From: Gigantopelta aegis
Lineage: Eukaryota > Mollusca > Gastropoda > Neomphalida > Peltospiridae
Direction: 5' to 3'
Assembly (NCBI RefSeq): GCF_016097555.1
Contig: NC_054703.1
Span: forward strand, 22,890,153-22,954,152
Length of the DNA: 64,000 nt
Shown: piece by piece, positions 11,125 through 22,400 of the stretch
Numbering within the stretch: the first letter of the stretch is position 1
Layout of the letters: the number at the start of each line of letters is the position of its first letter
Notes under the pieces: generated by a model
The model's database searches: none
Told to the model about the DNA's origin: nothing
The model's input: the letters and a program-made list of their open reading frames with translations, nothing else
Made by a program: the position numbers and the translations under genes

Positions 11125-11510
11125 AACATCATCCGATTGGTCCAGACGTAGCAACAGGAGTTTGTTCATTTTTCGATGAACGTAAAAATTACATCGTCAG
11201 GGAACGTCATATGTGATGACATCATTTTATATGGGCAAGTTGTCTTAATGAGCGTTATTGTTTATGGATAAAAAATAATTCAAAATAAAGTATGATTTTT
11301 TAGTGTTATTATTAGCATGTATCATTCAAATTTAATTATAAGTATTGTCTGTTGTTTCTTTTACGTTCATCTGGGTATGAAAAAAAAAAATCATCCGCAA
11401 AATTATGTGAGAAATTCGCCGATTCACAGTTTCCGGATGATTTTTTTTGTTCATACCCCGATGAACGTAAAAGAAACAACAGACAATCCTTAATTGTAAT
11501 ATAATTCTTA
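11125..11510 (+). mobile_element. Fold-back element F1, copy 2
   Basis: The sequence is parallel to 6763-7130. The right half folds into a near-perfect hairpin of about 55 bases: TTGTCTGTTGTTTCTTTTAC and ATCATCCG pair with CGGATGAT and AAAAGAAACAACAGACAA. It sits directly beside the 66-bp satellite. Confidence 0.8.
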
Positions 11511-11796
11511 CCGTCACAAAATAAAGCCGATATCCGATATATTTGTTTGATACATACATGTACATGGCTATTGGGAGGTAAAATTCAATTTTAGCTGCTG
11601 CAAACATAGAATTGGATTGTCCGTCCAGAATCACTTTGGATTTAATTTTTACTTTTTTTTAACAACGCTGAGTAAATTTATTTTCTTAATTTTTCCAATG
11701 ATTTTGCTTCTGGGGTGTTTTTTTCCAAGAATATATGTCTGGGATGTAAAAGTCTTAAAACTATACAAACAATAATATTTTTTATACATATATACA
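11511..11796. other. AT-rich stretch, nothing recognised
   Basis: AT-rich sequence between two elements. I see no gene or repeat in it. Confidence 0.4.
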
Positions 11797-11970
11797 CAGT
11801 GAAATCGGTCTAAACCGGATCATACCAGGAATCAAATAATTATTTAGATAGGATCTGTTGTTTATAAGGTTGCGTTTTACAATTTACCAAAAATGGGGCT
11901 ACATGTGTGACCGGTTTTGACAGGAATCCAGTTTGTTCAGGGTCTGGTTTATGCAGGTTTCACTGTATAT
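11797..11970 (+). mobile_element. MITE with CAGTGAAA ends
   Basis: The left end ACACAGTGAAATCGG and right end GGTTTCACTGTATA are inverted. Inside are AAACCGGATCAT and CAGTTTGTTCAGGGTC. A related, partly duplicated copy lies at 53456-53770. Confidence 0.7.
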
Positions 11971-12695
11971 ACAAATTACTACACCAAGTATGATAATATT
12001 TAATTAATGGGCCATTCCATGGTATTTGGTCCATAGGTGTGGAAATTTCAAAATGAACTATTAAACTAAGTTTTTATTATAGCTTAAAGTTAACACCCTT
12101 AAGCACATACAAATATACTTTTATGCCAAGTTACTTTTTTTTTTCTCTTTTTTTTTTTGGAATAATCTGGTCTTACAGTCTGCAGTTGCAATTAGGCTAA
12201 TAAACAATCTGATTAAAATTAGCTCTACTAATAGTAATTAACCAGTAGAGCTAATTTTAATCAGAGATTGGCCAATATAAATATTAAATGCCAAATATGA
12301 GGGTGTGGGTTGTTTGTTCCGTTGAATGGACGCTCAATAATATCAAAATGTTTTATTATAATTTATGTGTAGAGTATGATTGTGTATATTTCAATTCAGG
12401 TTGTTCAGTCAGCTCGGCCTATACATGTAGTTGGTCAGCTGTGTTGCAACCCTAAATTTAGTGGACAGCAAGTCTTAGATTAATCAATTGTTAGTATTTA
12501 ACTAGATGGTAACTGGTATTGTAATAAAGGTACAGTCCTCTTAAAAACATTGTATGGTTGAATGTTTGTTTTTTCCTTCTGGGTTTTTTTATTTTTTTAT
12601 ATATACGTACGTACATGTATATAGAATATTTATTTCTTTACTTGTGGGATGATCTTGGTATATCCTAATGTGTACAAGAACTCAACACAGTGTTT
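11971..12695. other. AT-rich stretch with a short palindrome
   Basis: 12205-12268 is an inverted repeat: TCTGATTAAAATTAGCTCTA pairs with TAGAGCTAATTTTAATCAGA across a 14-base loop, probably a small hairpin MITE. The rest shows no gene. Confidence 0.55.
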
Positions 12696-12699
12696 TAAT

Positions 12700-13189
12700 G
12701 TTTGATTTTGATTTTGAGATATTTTATTGATCAAAAAAGAATCAAAAGGATTGCACAATAGGCAGAACCTATATAAGTGCTCTCCTAAACAAGATGGACA
12801 TCAGACAATATTCATAATCAGATATATATAAAACATAATAACAATGTCCAATGGCATAAAATATTTAACATAATTAATATTTTTTTAATATATAGTAATG
12901 AAAGGCAGAGAGTAGATAGAATAGAAATGGGATAGTCGAGAAAAAATATGATAGTAATGATCCTATTTGTTGGATCTAACCTTATATGGAGCAGTAAAAT
13001 CAGAATAATAAGTTAGTTCAACTTGAATCTCTTACTTTCAGCTATATATTTATGTACTGCTTTAAAAATTAAATTGTTTTCTTCAATTGGTAGGTTTATT
13101 GACCCGGATAATAGTAGATCAATGTCTAAGATATCAAGGTAATTCCGTAACGATGCAAATAAATCATGTCTTTGTCTGATGAACAGAGT
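12700..13189 (-). mobile_element. LINE 3' end, truncated
   Basis: On the minus strand a frame ending at a stop at 13013-13015 reads NYLDILDIDLLLSGSINLP, then an E-E-N...IFKAVHKYI segment and AESKRFKLN. Short acidic-then-F.AVH.YI..(S/T)KRF endings are typical of the C-terminus of non-LTR reverse transcriptase proteins (established style, matched from memory). A stop upstream shows the frame is already broken; no reverse transcriptase core is present. The lower part (12700-13012) would be the 3' UTR. Confidence 0.4.
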
Positions 13190-13359
13190 GTTTTAATATG
13201 ACTGTTTAGCAGAATTCTGATGATATCAGTTGTTTTTATAAGTACCATTTATATACTACAATGCTTTAATTGATCTTGAATGTAAGTACATAGAGGATTA
13301 GTCACAAGTATTTTTTAATATGGAAAATATCAAACGAGTCTATGTTAATAGGTACATGT

Positions 13360-13790
13360 ATTTGTCGAGGTTCTGCCGAGACAAAATACCATTTATCGAG
13401 ACGAGGTTGATATTTTACAAATTAAACAACATGAGTAGCGGATTCTATTTATCCTATAACACTTCTAAAATAACATTTTAATAAAAGATTTAGTAAATCA
13501 CAGTACTAAAGTCGCTGCCATCAGTAATATGACGTCATCACGATTAGCACAAATTAGTTTGACGTCATGTATTTTAACGAAATATTTGAAAACATTACGC
13601 TCAGGTACACAGGTCTTGTTGGCTTGTAAACAAATGACCCATCCACAGCAACACATTACCTAGAGACCTTGCAAATTTGTATACCATTATTAACCGGGTT
13701 AATACACTAAATTATCACATGGGTTTAGGACATAGATATCATGGGTAAGATATAGGATAAATGTATTTACTTATCCCCAGTCAATATTTG
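13360..13790 (+). mobile_element. Probable MITE with ATTTATCCTATA inverted motif
   Basis: GTCGAGGTTCTGCCGAGAC starts the segment. ATTTATCCTATA at 13447-13458 is inverted at 13751-13762. Two TGACGTCAT-like sites lie between them. The boundaries are uncertain. Confidence 0.4.
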
Positions 13791-14621
13791 AAACTTTTGG
13801 GTTGTAGTCTAGTATGTATATGTAGGTACATGTAACTGCACACTCAGAAATAGTTTCACACAACTATACATACATGCACCTGTTTTGAGGTGGGGGGTTT
13901 TCTTCACTAACTGCAGTTTGGCCTGACGTAAAAAGAAAGGTATTTAGGATACAACAAAAATGTTCTATTTTTATGTGTAATTTGTAAAAATATTGGTCAC
14001 AATATAAATAAATAAATAAATAAATAAAACAGCAGTACTCATCCATAGTAGAAAATGTTTTCTCATGTAATTTGAAATCATATATAAAATATGACAAATT
14101 GATTAAACATGATCTCAGTATGCAAAATGTAGGCCTTCATTGAAAAGTTAATTATAATTTTAATTTACTTGGGTTTGGTTTTGTTTTATCAACAGTTAAA
14201 ATTGTGCAGGTGACAAGTGATTTTTTTTTTTTAATTCTAAAACCCCTTATTTCATTAATTTGTTTTATACTACATACATACAAAATTTCCATTAATGGAA
14301 AGTGGGTCTTGGTTTAAGACTTAAACTTACCTTACAGTGTTGCAAGAGGATTAAGTACCTTTAATTGATTAGCTGTATATAATTATTATAACTGCCATTA
14401 ATTCAGTTGAAGAAGACTGACATTTAATCAACTAATGGTGCATGTACAGGTGCGTGTTTGTGTATTGTTAACTGTTGTACATTCTAAGATGTATATTTAA
14501 ATTGTGTTGCGTATTTTATGTATATCCGCCTTCGTCGCTGTTGTGTGATTCAAGTCATTTTATTACAAATACAGTCATCTTTACAGTATCAGTGTTTGTG
14601 TGGTTATTTTAGCTAGGTGAG
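13791..14621. other. AT-rich gene-free stretch
   Basis: An (AAAT)n run lies near 14006-14030. No gene or clear element was seen; the open frame at 13864-14097 (minus) is low-complexity. Confidence 0.45.
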
Positions 14622-15017
14622 GATCCAGCTGCGTCAGTAGAGCGCTCGGCTAAGGTGTTTGGTCACAGGATCAAACCCTCTAGGCGGACGCATCCTATGA
14701 CTGTTCTTTCCAACCAGGCCCAGTGGTAAAGCATCCGCTTTATGCGTGGTCGGTGTATGATCGATCCCCGATGATTTCTTGTTCGAGCCAGTGCATCACA
14801 ACTGGTATATTTGTACTATCCTATCTCTGGGATGGTGCATATAAAAGATCCCTTGCTGCTAATAAAAAATGTAGCTGGTTTCCACTCTATGTGTCAAAAT
14901 TACCAAATGTTTGACATCCAATAGACGATTATTAATAAATAAATTAATAAATTAATAAATAAATAAATTATTAATAAATCAGTGTGCTCTAGTGGCTTCA
15001 TTAAACAAAACAAACTG
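14622..15017 (+). mobile_element. SINE with two tRNA-like heads
   Basis: 14622-14712 is one tRNA-like head (GCGTCAGTAGAGCGCTCGGC, then CACAGGATCAAACCC). A second, family A head starts at 14715 (GCCCAGTGGTAAAGC), followed by the central block and a tail interrupted by an (AAAT)n expansion at 14930-14975. Confidence 0.7.
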
Positions 15018-15420
15018 TAGTATGTACAAAGCCAATGGCAGCAAAGGAAATCAAGCCTGGAAAATTTTGAATTTAAATTAAAATGCCTGTAATGAAACCT
15101 TTTGGGTTAGGACTGAAGTGCCTGATACATACATGTGTACATATACATGTAGATATATAGTCTGTGGGTCATGTGATTCGGTGATATGTATGATAATTCA
15201 GTGGATATAGAAAAATATAGTTTGAAAGTGGTGAGCTGAAGGCACACGTATATGACCCCGTGTGTGTGCAGGAATTTAGAAAAAGGGGGGGGGGGGGGGG
15301 GGGGGGGATTTGCTTGAGCAGGGTTTGACCCCCACTCTGAAATGTGATGGAGCATGTTTCCCATGTAATAATTTATAGAACGGCTGCTTGTAAAGCTTGT
15401 TGATCACAAAAAAGTAAAGA
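15018..15420. other. Gene-free stretch with a poly-G run
   Basis: A run of about 23 G lies at 15285-15307. No gene was seen; the proline-rich minus-strand frame here is a translation of the run. Confidence 0.5.
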
Positions 15421-15812
15421 AAGAAGAAAGAAAGAAATGTTTTATTTAACGACACACTCAACACATTTTATTTACGGTTATATGGCGTCAGACATATGGT
15501 TATGGACCACACAGATTTTGAGAGGAAACCCGCTGTCGCCACTACATGGGCTACTCTTCCGATTAGCAGCAAGGGATTTTTTATTTGCATTTCCCACAGG
15601 CAGGATAGCACAAACCATGGCCTTTGTTGAACCAGTTATGGATCACTGGTCGGTGCAAGTGGCTTACACCTACCCATTGAGCCTTGCGGAGCACTCACTC
15701 AGGGTTTTGAGTCGGTATCTGGATTAAAAATATCATGCCTCAACTGGGATCCGAACCCAGTACCTACCAGCCTGTAGACCGATGGCCTGCCACGTCACCA
15801 CCGAGGCCGGTA
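15421..15812 (-). mobile_element. Full-length composite SINE, family B, reversed
   Basis: It starts with the reversed tail (GAAATGTTTTATTTAACGAC) and ends with the reversed head (CACCACCGAGGCCGGTA). The 96-residue frame inside it is SINE sequence. It faces the next SINE as an inverted pair. Confidence 0.9.
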
Positions 15813-15963
15813 CAAAAAAGTAAAGTTTTACCACCCCAACAAACATTTTAAAGTCATTTGTTTTGTTTACCAATACATTTCAAGCACATTAATTTGTTTA
15901 TAAGGGCGACATGTAGTCTTAAGAAGAAAGTCGCTTCATTTTCCCCCATTATTCATTTCAACT

Positions 15964-16359
15964 TACCGGCCTCGGTGGCGTCGTGGTTAGGCCATCGGTC
16001 TACAGGCTGGTAGGTACTGGGATCGGATCCCAGTCGAGGCATGGGATTTTTAATTCAGATACCGACTCCAAACCCTGAGTGAGTGCTCCGCAAGGCTCAA
16101 TGGGTAGGTGTAAACCACTTGCACCGACCAGTGATCCATAACTGGTTCAACAACGGTCATGGTTTGTGCTATCCTGCCTATGGGAAGCGCAAATAAAAGA
16201 TCCCATGCTGCTAATCGGAAAGAGTAGCCAATGTAGTGGCGACAGCGGGTTTCCTCTCAAAATCTGTGTGGTCCTTAACCATATTTCTGACGCCATATAA
16301 CCGTAAATAAAATGTGTTGAGTGTGCGTCGTTAAATAAAACATTTCTTTCTTTCTTTCC
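15964..16359 (+). mobile_element. Full-length composite SINE, family B
   Basis: The head is TACCGGCCTCGGTGGCGTCG and the tail ends TAAATAAAACATTTCTTTC. It lies 150 bases from the reversed copy and about 45 bases beyond the poly(A) signal of SRP19, so read-through SRP19 RNA would contain a long potential hairpin. Confidence 0.9.
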
Positions 16360-16402
16360 TATATATGTATGAGAAAATAAAACATTGTTTTTGTATACAT
16401 AA

Positions 16403-16408
16403 TTTATT
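16403..16408 (-). promoter_or_regulatory. Poly(A) signal of SRP19
   Basis: TTTATT on the plus strand is AATAAA on the minus strand, about 55 bases after the SRP19 stop codon at 16462-16464. This is a normal position. Confidence 0.65.
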
Positions 16409-16461
16409 ACACAAGCACCCATCCGAATAATTATAAAAGTTGATTGTGGTTCGTAACAGAT

Positions 16462-19400
16462 CTATTTTCCCTTCCTTCCTTTCTTCTTCTGTCCTTTCTG
16501 ATTCTGTTGCTGCTGACCTTGTTGACTTTGTGACTGTGATTGTATACGAGTTTTCAACTTCGGAATCGTCTCCCCTAGATATATTAATATGGAGTGCCCT
16601 GTGAAATAATAAAAAATAAAATGAAACAAAACACAAAAATATATGAACGAATACAATCATTTCATTTTCATTTCAACCTACCGTATATTTTCGTGCTTAT
16701 ATCCAATTAAGGTTCAAGCACGCTGTCCTGGGCAAACACCTCAGCTATCTAGGCTGTCTGTCCAGGCCAGTGGGTTAGTTGTTAGTTGGTTAGTGGGAAG
16801 TGAGAGAGAAGAGGGTGTAGTGACCTTACACCTACCCATTAAGCCCTTGAGAACTTGCTCTGGGTTGGAGCTGGTACCGGGCTGCGAACCCTGTACCTAC
16901 CAGCCTGCAGTCTGATGGTTTAACCACTGTGCCACCAAGGCCGGTACGAATACAATCACACACAAATTAAAAGGAGAGATGAATGAGATGTTGTAGCATA
17001 CGTAATAATGAGCTAAGGCAATAAAGGTCTGGGCCCCATAATTACTTTTTGTCTAAGTTCAAGGGTCATAACTCTGTCAAAAATGGATACACTCTTGAAT
17101 AAATTCCTAGATGAAAGTCAAATTTGATCAGGCCATAACTCTTATCAAAAATGGATAAATGCCCATAACAGTCGAATTTCCAGCTTACAATTGCAAAAAA
17201 AAAAAAGTTAATAGAAACTACATGTGGGACAAACAGATGGATAGAAACAAAATGTACAGTCCCCCCTACAGATGTTAGAGACACGGGCCAAGGAAGGTGC
17301 CTAAACGTGTGGGAGCACATACACACACACCTACACACACATGTATGTATAAATATATAAAAAACATCGCTGATACTAAAAAGTATGGGGAGGACATTCC
17401 CCCCTGCCCCGCCCCACTTCCTACGCCAGTGAGATACATACATGTACATAGATGATCTGTCTATTGAAATATTACCTGCGATTGCTGCATGATTTTAACA
17501 AGATAATTTCTATTTCACCGTATACATGTACATGTACATAATGTAGACTGTGTAAAATATGGACTGCTTCTTGCAGACCGCCGTTTTAAACTTTGCTTTA
17601 TCAACAAAATTGCATGATTTTCAAAAGCATTTCAGTAATCATCAAAACAATGTAATTCTATTACAATGGCTTTCATTGTTCATGTCATACCCAGGCTTGG
17701 AAAATGACATTAGCAAATTCCACAATTTGCACGAGCTGTATGAACCCTGCATTAAAATGTGGATGGATGTGTATATATGTCCGGGTACAAAATATTATTC
17801 TTCAGTAGGGGTGTCGCAATACACCTACCTCACGATATGATACGTATCACAATACACAGCCCACAATACGATATGTAGCATGATACCTGTTTCGCAATGT
17901 TTTCCCAGTAAAACAAGAAGTTGAAGCTTAGGTGAAGTGATTTAAAAATAAGGAATAAACCTTATAAAAGTACAACGCTGATTAAACACAGTTTTAATGT
18001 ATAAATACCACATCATAGACATACTAGCAGGCACGATTATCTGTCAATTGTACAAATTTGTGTTGGTAAATAAATATGGAATTAATATAGGAATCGATAC
18101 AAGTAAGGGTATCATGTATTGTATCGTCAGCAGCAGTATTGCTATGCATTGGTGTATCGTGACAGCTATTCTGCAGTGACTGCAAAAACTTTCAGCCGCC
18201 TCAAGGAAACCAGTGTTGTGAGTTTCATTGGCAGTCAATGAATTAATGTTACTGTCATTACTGTCACCATGGTTACCTACTTGTTGGAAACTGGCTTAAC
18301 ATAGGCTGTCCATCTTCGGTTTTGAGCTGAACTCGAATACGACCTCTGACCTTTGGGTCCCTGTGGTCCAATTCGCGGGGGTAGACCTTATTCTGGAATA
18401 GTCACATCAAGAAACAATTTACACATACATGTACATGTACCTGCAGATACAACATAACAAAACTTCTGGTCAGAAAACCACTGTTATCGGGAATAATAGA
18501 CAAATACTGGACAGCTGGCCATACATTGTAAATGCCAACAAGTAAATACAACTTTTTCGATTTTTGGCCTAATTTTAGTCAATATTAACTGATCTAAAAT
18601 ATGATAAAAATTATGAAAATCCACGAAAATATATGAACTTTATTTTATGTATTTATATATTATTTAAGTGAATACATGTGAGTAAAAATTATAAACTTGT
18701 AAACTCAACGTGGTTTTTGTCAAAAATTAATCAGATTATCCAGTAGTCTAAAGGTTAACAACACCACTAGAGCATATTGTTAATTAATCATCGGCTATTG
18801 GATGTCAAACATTTGGTAATTCTGATATGTATAATGTAGTCATCAGAGGAAACCTGCTAAATTTTTCCTAATTCATCTTTCATATGCATTTTCCCACAGA
18901 CAGGAAAGCACATACAATGGCCACTGACCAGTCGTTGCACTGGTTGGAATGAAAAAGACTCAAAGCTGTCTAGACTGCGATAGGCCATGTTGTATTTTGT
19001 TTACATTATTATTACTATTGAAATAATAAAGAAGAAGAATAATGTAAACAAAATACAACAGGACCTATATCACAGTCCAGACTGCTTTGGAATCGTAATA
19101 ATTACAGTAAGAAAAGTCAAACTTACTTCCACACCAAGGGTAAGGCCAGCCGCAGCGCATACATCTTTGATTTCTGCATAACTTGGGTTGTCAACCGACT
19201 GCAAGAAAACAGTTTACAGAAAAATAAAATTTGTAATAGTCTCCAAATTAAACTCTGTAAAGAGACTCCAAATATAACCTTTCCTATTTTTTTAACAAGA
19301 ATGAGATAAACACAGATAAAAGCTTATGATTATTATTATCTCTCGTTAAAATAAGGAATTCTGGATATAACTGTAATATAGCTAAAAGCAAAAGCTGCTT

Positions 19401-22400
19401 GTAAAAATTAGGGCTTTACATAGAGCTATTCACTTGGGTGCAACATGTTTTATTGTCTGTTCTGAATGCAGCGAGTTCGTTTAACAACAATGATGTTATT
19501 AACAGACCTCTGCTGATGTGGATATATTCAGAAATACATGTGCATTTCAAGTTATTTTAATCTAATTAAAACATTTGGTAATTTTGACACACAGTCTTAG
19601 AGAACCTGCTACATTTTCCCCTTACTAGCGTGAGATCTTTTATAAGCACCATCCACAGACAGAATAGCACATACCGTGGCCTTTGATATACCAGTCGTGG
19701 TGTACTGGCTAGAATGAGAAATAGCCTACTGGGCCCACCAACAGGGATCAGTCCTAGACTGACCGTGCATCAAGCAAGCACTTTGCTACTGGGCAATGTT
19801 CTGCCAATTTTATTACAATGCAGTTTGTATGGTGTATAGTAAATAGTATGATTATTGTCTGCCTTTCAATATATCATCAGTTTTATCATCTTTTAGATAT
19901 ATTTAATGCGTTTTGATAGGTCAATAGCCAAGTACACCATACCATTTGCAGGAAAGTACAGGATTTGTGGGAAAATACAGAATTTGTCCGGGTGTACGAA
20001 ATGTCACGTGACTTGCTCGACTGGTTGTGTGAAAATACAAACAGCGGATGAGACTGACAAAATTTCACCAATACACCTAACTGATTAAATTTCTTAAAAG
20101 TCTTGAATTCATTATGAATGGGAATACCACAATTAGGTAAATTTAAGTTTTACTGTTTATTTGAAGTTTTCTTGAGCACGTTTGGCCAAAAAGTGTGCTA
20201 GATTGTAGTTTTTCACGTATTAAAAGGTAATGCTAGAATATAGCATTGTGTAATCAGTTACCGTGTTAGAAGCTTGGGCTAATTATCACAAACATATTTT
20301 AAGTAATAACTTGACATGCTTTTTTATAGGTTCTACAAGTTAGTACAACACAACAAATATTTTTGTCCACTGCAGGTGTTCAATTTTGTTTTCCTGATAT
20401 ACAATTACAACATAATCATAAAAGTTTAAAAGGTTTAAAGATAATAAGGCGAGCTATGAGTTATCTCCCTTTGCACAACAGGCTTCGAAGTAATTTCAGG
20501 ATAAAACCACCCAGAATCCTTGTTCAATCTCTTAATATCCAAACAGCTATCAGGGTAGGACTTTCCTTTGACACTGTCACGTATTTAAAGAACATTATAA
20601 ATACTTATAATAATAAATAGAGTTAGGGCTAGTGACAGTGCCAAAGGAAAGTCCTTCCAAAAAGAGTAATACCTTGCATAGTTATTTGTTGACAAACAAA
20701 TCCAATATATTTTGAGGAATTTGATGTTATGTTATATCTTATTAAACTCAAACTCAAAATGTGTGTGCATTTTGTTTAATAGTTTGAGTGTTAGTGTAAT
20801 TTTTGTTTACTTATAAAAACAAATATAAAAGGTAATAAACTTGTTATGTGTGTTTTTGACAGGGCGTACAGGATTGTACGCCCTGTCAAAAACCTGCATA
20901 ACTAATAATATATCTTGTATAGTATATTGCAGTGTCATGTCATTAAAGCACCATCTATGCTGGTGAAACCTCAGGCCTTGACCTTAACTTTTTTTTAGTG
21001 GTGGCCCACCGGGCTTCCTGGTTAGGAAATCTGGTAACCCTTGGTAAATTTGGTAGCCCATAATTTTGATAAACTTTTAAAAAAGGAGACAAAAAGGCAA
21101 AATCATTTATATTTATTTAAACGTTGTTTTAGGATGGGTTTTTTTTAGGTGTTTAAGCATCTTGTTGATTGCAGAGTAACTTCAGGTGCAAAAACAAATT
21201 AGTAGCCCAGCGGACTATCAGGTTTAAACATCTGGTAGCCTGAGTGAGAAACTGGTAGACAAAACACCCCAGGCTACTGCTACGGTCGAGCCCTGGATCT
21301 GTGCCTCACCTTGGTCTTAGGTATCTTGCGTCCTTCCTTCAGAGTCTTTCTACTGTTGAGGTAGGCTGGATAAATGCAAATCCATCTGTGAATGGAAAAC
21401 ACATGAATTACATACATGTAACAACCAATTAAAAATGTAATAATGAATTAATGTTCAGTGACGTTCAGAACAAAGAATGAATACATGAAAGTATATACTA
21501 TACAGAAATGTTAATCTTAACCAAGGCTTCTGGATTATGGTAGCCCCACTCCCATGGCTAGTGATATTCTGTGTTGGGCTAGTAAATAATTACTATAACT
21601 AGCCCAACGGCTAGTGGAAAAAAAACCTTGTCAAATGCTGCATTTACATATTTTGTAAATATGAATATCCTGCCCCCTCTTTCCACCCCAATTTAAAGAT
21701 TTTTAAGCTCAGTCTTCCTCTTTAGGTGACATATCTGATTATTACTATTAGTAAAATTGTATTTATTTAAAGTAGGGCTAGTGAATTTTTAATCATGGCT
21801 AGTACATTTTTAAAATCACTGATCCTATGGCTAGTGGATTTTTATAAAATTCTAGAAGCCCTGTCTTAACTAATGATTTTTACTTACTATCATGTGTTTA
21901 TTCAGCAATTCCTAAAATAATATTAGAAACATTTCCACTGCTTATAAATGAAATAAACGGAAGTGGTAATGTTCATCATTAAAATAATTTATCTTGGATG
22001 CCAAATAATCTATACACTGCCTTTACAAAAATAAAACTACTTTTTATCAGCTGGTGTTGCAATATCAATGTGATTGAATCATTCAAGGAAGATGGAAATA
22101 AAAAGAACAGAAAAATTAGTGTGTTTTTTGCTACATCCCGATCTCCTTATATACCCTTAATATAGCTGGTATTAAAAACTTGTGGCACCATATTTCAACC
22201 ATTTCTCAACCAAAATAGTGCAACAAATGGACACACAAAAAATAAACTACCATACTCACAAAATCCCGAATGACGTACTTGCATCATTATTAACAAAATA
22301 AATCTTCAACAACAACCTTAAAAATATATCTGTGCCATTTCAAATTTGCTACATAGAGGGATGTAACTCGTTGTGCACGTTAAGAAAAGTATTGCCTTAA

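Noticed and set aside
10446-11151. Frames of 228 (-) and 222 (+) residues
   Set aside because: Both follow from a 66-bp satellite whose length is a multiple of three; no codon or protein signal.
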